A stretch of 6,729 nt of DNA, taken from NCBI GenBank assembly GCA_030043285.1, contig JASHXZ010000114.1, positions 1-6,729 of the forward strand, given 5' to 3'. Below, in pieces: positions 4,644-6,729 of the stretch. Below the pieces are notes generated by a model. That model saw only the letters and a program-made list of their open reading frames with translations, did not search any database and had not been told where the DNA came from. Source of the DNA: Xanthobacteraceae bacterium. GTDB taxonomy: Bacteria; Pseudomonadota; Alphaproteobacteria; Rhizobiales; Xanthobacteraceae. The position numbers were made by a program, and so were the translations under genes. How positions within the stretch are numbered: position 1 is the first letter of the stretch; the number at the start of each line of letters is the position of its first letter.

Positions 4644-6729
4644 GCGAAATGCCGGCAAAAAAGCCGCGGCGCGCGCCGTATTGCGGCGCGAACTCGCCGA
4701 TGCCGCTGCCGGTGCGCAGCTCGTAAATCTGATCGAAGAGGTTGACGATGTCGAACCGTACGGTCAGCGGCTTTACGTCCGGCGCCCATTTGAAATCGTG
4801 CGCTATGCCCACGTTCACCACGGCGTAGGGAGTCGTGTGCTCGGAATTGGGCGGGACCGGCGGCGTAGACTCCAGATCGCCGGTGCGCAGTCCGCTGCCG
4901 TAGATCAGATCCGCGGTGAACAAGGTGTCGTTCCAGCGGTACGACGCGCCGGCCGAGCCGGTCATCAGCTGCATGTCGTCGGTGTAATGCCAATGGGTGA
5001 GGAGATAAGCGTAGTCCGCCGCATCGATCAGATATTGATTCGACTCCACGTCGATGCCTTCCGTTATGTCGTAGGTGAAATTCGCATAGGCGTTGAAATT
5101 ACCGTTGGTGTATTTGAGCTTGAATTCGCCGCCTTCACTGAAGCCGCGTGCGTAATTGAACTGGGTGAGGACCACCGCGGCGCCGAATTGGCCGTCATCG
5201 AGCTGATCGCGCGCAGTCTTGTAGTAGGCATCGACGCCCATGGTCAGCCCCGGCAGCACCACCTGGTCGACGCCGACGTCATAATAGGTGGAGCGTTCGG
5301 GTTTTACCGGATCGGCCAAGGGCACATCCGGCGCATTGGTCGTGCCGGCGAACAAGGCGATATTGGCGGTATAGGCCTGCGCCTGATAGGGCGGCGTGAA
5401 ATATTGCGCGTAGCCGGCATGGAAGGTGGTGCCGGCAAACGGCTTGTAGACCAGGGCCAGCCGGGGGCTGAGCTGGTTGGCGTCGACATATTGATACAAT
5501 TGATCGAAACGCAGGCCGGCGTTGAGCATGAGCTGATTGGTCAGCTTCCATTCGTCCTGAACGTAGCCGCCGATGTTCCAGCCGAGCAGGGAACTGCTGT
5601 CGGTGACGTTGAACGGCGGGCCGGTGACCGCGCCCGGCGATCCAGGCAGGAGGGTGTAAATCGTGCTGACGTTGGTCTGTTCCCCGCTCGCCGCGAAGCC
5701 GAACCGCAAGGTGTGGCGGTCGTTGACGAGGTATGACGCGTCGGCCTGGATGCCGTCGAGCATGCTCTGCCGGGTCACGTCCGAGGCCACGTCGTTGAAT
5801 TCGAGATCGCCGAAGATGTCGGGAACGAAATGGACTTGGGCGTAGCGCGAATAAGCCGCGATTTGCGCGTCGCCGTCGGTGCCGTGCCGCTGCCAGGCCG
5901 CGATATTGGCGACGTAGGTGTCGTATTCGTTTTCGTTGAGCGTCGCCGAGTTGGCGTTCGGGTTGCCGAAATCGCCGAGCGCCATCTGGCCGGGATTGTT
6001 CGGGATCTGGAACGCGCTGTAGGACGCCGCCGAGATGACCGAAAAGCGCGTCGATGGGTCGAGCAGTGTCGAAGCATAGCCGAAGAACTTGCCCTGCTGG
6101 GTGTCGTCGTGGATGGCGTCGAGCGCCGGCGTCGGATTTTCCAACCCGAGAGCGTTCCAATTGCCGCGCGCGCTGACGAAATATTCGCTGTTGTTGCCGA
6201 CGCTGCCGCCGTAATCGAAGCTCGGCGTGATGGTCTGCTGGCTGCCGCCGTAGAGGCTGACGGCGCCGCCCGGCTGGGCAAAGCTCCGGCTGGTGATGTC
6301 GAGGACGCCGGCGGTGCGCAGCCCGTATTGGGCCGGCAGCGCGCCGGCAAGGAGCGACATGCTGCCGATGAAGTTGGTATCGAGGAACGGGCCGAGCGCC
6401 GAAACGCCCTCGGGCAGCACGACGCCGTTGATCCTGATCTGGACATTGGCGTATTCGCTTCTGACGTGGAAATTCGGATTGGAGACCGCCGAATCGTAAG
6501 AGACGCCCGGAAACTGCAGAATGACCTTGTCGATCGGCGTATTGTCGCCCTGCGGCAGCCGCTCGATCGCCGCACGGTTGATCGTGGAGACCGAAGCGCC
6601 GATCTTGGGCAATAGGTTGTCGCGCGCCTGATCGAGGCCCGTCATCTTGGCGTCGAGCGCCGCCTGCGCGGGCGTCGGGCCGGCACTGGCGACGCTGGCC
6701 GGTGCGGCTGAAGCGGCCGGCGCTGCCGG
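4633..6729 (-). CDS. TonB-dependent outer-membrane receptor, N-terminus cut by window edge
   Basis: The frame runs from the right edge to TAA at 4635-4633, giving 698 visible residues. ATG 6645 is probably internal: the frame stays open through 28 upstream codons with a Pro/Ala-rich stretch (PAAPAASAAPASVAS), and signal peptide and TonB box are not yet seen, so the true start lies outside. Residues about 29-160 are the plug domain: SVSTINRAAIERLPQGDN, VILQFPGVSYDSAVS, FHVRSEYANVQIRINGVVLPEG, and LLAGALPAQYGLRTAGVLDITSR, all standard plug motifs. The rest alternates short aromatic-rich strands typical of the 22-strand barrel, for example SPRLALVYKP, HAGYAQYFTPP and PVKPERSTYYDVGVDQ, and closes with RRGFFAGISQKL. 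It ends in Leu rather than the usual Phe/Trp. Such receptors import siderophores, heme, cobalamin or metal chelates using TonB energy. The substrate cannot be told here. It converges on nsrR with 13 bp between stops, so co-regulation with the operon is not implied. Confidence 0.9.
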   Translation of the reverse strand, partial: PAAPAASAAPASVASAGPTPAQAALDAKMTGLDQARDNLLPKIGASVSTINRAAIERLPQGDNTPIDKVILQFPGVSYDSAVSNPNFHVRSEYANVQIRINGVVLPEGVSALGPFLDTNFIGSMSLLAGALPAQYGLRTAGVLDITSRSFAQPGGAVSLYGGSQQTITPSFDYGGSVGNNSEYFVSARGNWNALGLENPTPALDAIHDDTQQGKFFGYASTLLDPSTRFSVISAASYSAFQIPNNPGQMALGDFGNPNANSATLNENEYDTYVANIAAWQRHGTDGDAQIAAYSRYAQVHFVPDIFGDLEFNDVASDVTRQSMLDGIQADASYLVNDRHTLRFGFAASGEQTNVSTIYTLLPGSPGAVTGPPFNVTDSSSLLGWNIGGYVQDEWKLTNQLMLNAGLRFDQLYQYVDANQLSPRLALVYKPFAGTTFHAGYAQYFTPPYQAQAYTANIALFAGTTNAPDVPLADPVKPERSTYYDVGVDQVVLPGLTMGVDAYYKTARDQLDDGQFGAAVVLTQFNYARGFSEGGEFKLKYTNGNFNAYANFTYDITEGIDVESNQYLIDAADYAYLLTHWHYTDDMQLMTGSAGASYRWNDTLFTADLIYGSGLRTGDLESTPPVPPNSEHTTPYAVVNVGIAHDFKWAPDVKPLTVRFDIVNLFDQIYELRTGSGIGEFAPQYGARRGFFAGISQKL

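Noticed and set aside
4600..6615. Long plus-strand open frames across the TonB receptor gene
   Set aside because: They lie opposite a receptor with clear plug and barrel motifs and show only low-complexity Val/Arg/Gly/Glu composition.
4633..6729. Copper receptor (OprC/NosA type) role for the TonB-dependent receptor
   Set aside because: I see no Met/His-rich copper-binding pattern; proximity to a copper enzyme alone does not support it, and the gene is on the opposite strand.
1..6729. tRNA or rRNA genes, CRISPR arrays, insertion sequences, phage or integration sites
   Set aside because: I saw no regularly spaced repeats, transposase-like frames, cloverleaf-like segments or flanking direct repeats in the few noncoding gaps.

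Overview
The window is GC-rich, densely coding proteobacterial DNA with short intergenic gaps, two ATGA start/stop overlaps and a convergent gene pair only 13 bp apart. Gene style (YbhB-like PEBP, NsrR-type Rrf2 regulator, large TonB-dependent receptor) fits an alphaproteobacterium such as a Rhizobiales member best. That assignment is an inference, and no rRNA or other taxonomic marker is present.

Layout: (i) 1-542, minus strand, the N-terminal part of an exported PEBP/YbhB-family protein that runs off the left edge. (ii) 543-748, a divergent regulatory region holding a sigma70-like promoter and a very good match to the NsrR operator palindrome, placed directly over the predicted start of transcription of the next operon. 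(iii) 749-4053, plus strand, a four-gene operon: a small CuA subunit II, a 12-helix heme-copper oxidoreductase subunit I, an SCO1/SenC copper chaperone and a small polytopic membrane protein. (iv) 4167-4619, plus strand, an Rrf2-family repressor of NsrR type with three cluster cysteines and Asp8. (v) 4633-6729, minus strand, a TonB-dependent outer-membrane receptor that converges on nsrR and runs off the right edge.

Main interpretation: the four-gene operon would usually be labelled 'cytochrome c oxidase'. However, subunit I lacks the tyrosine that lies four residues after the first CuB histidine in A- and B-type oxygen reductases and has asparagine there; it also lacks the cbb3-type tyrosine six residues before the His-His pair. 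Gene order (CuA subunit, subunit I, senC, orf1) matches the norSY-senC-orf1 cluster known from ammonia oxidisers, proposed to encode the heme-copper nitric oxide reductase sNOR. The adjacent NO-sensing repressor and an NsrR-like operator at the operon promoter support this independently. The simplest model is an NO-inducible respiratory NO reductase: NO damages the NsrR iron-sulfur cluster, the 712-734 operator is released, electrons enter at CuA of NorS and NO is reduced to N2O at the heme/CuB site of NorY, with SenC and probably Orf1 serving metal assembly. NO reductase activity itself is inferred, not shown by sequence alone.
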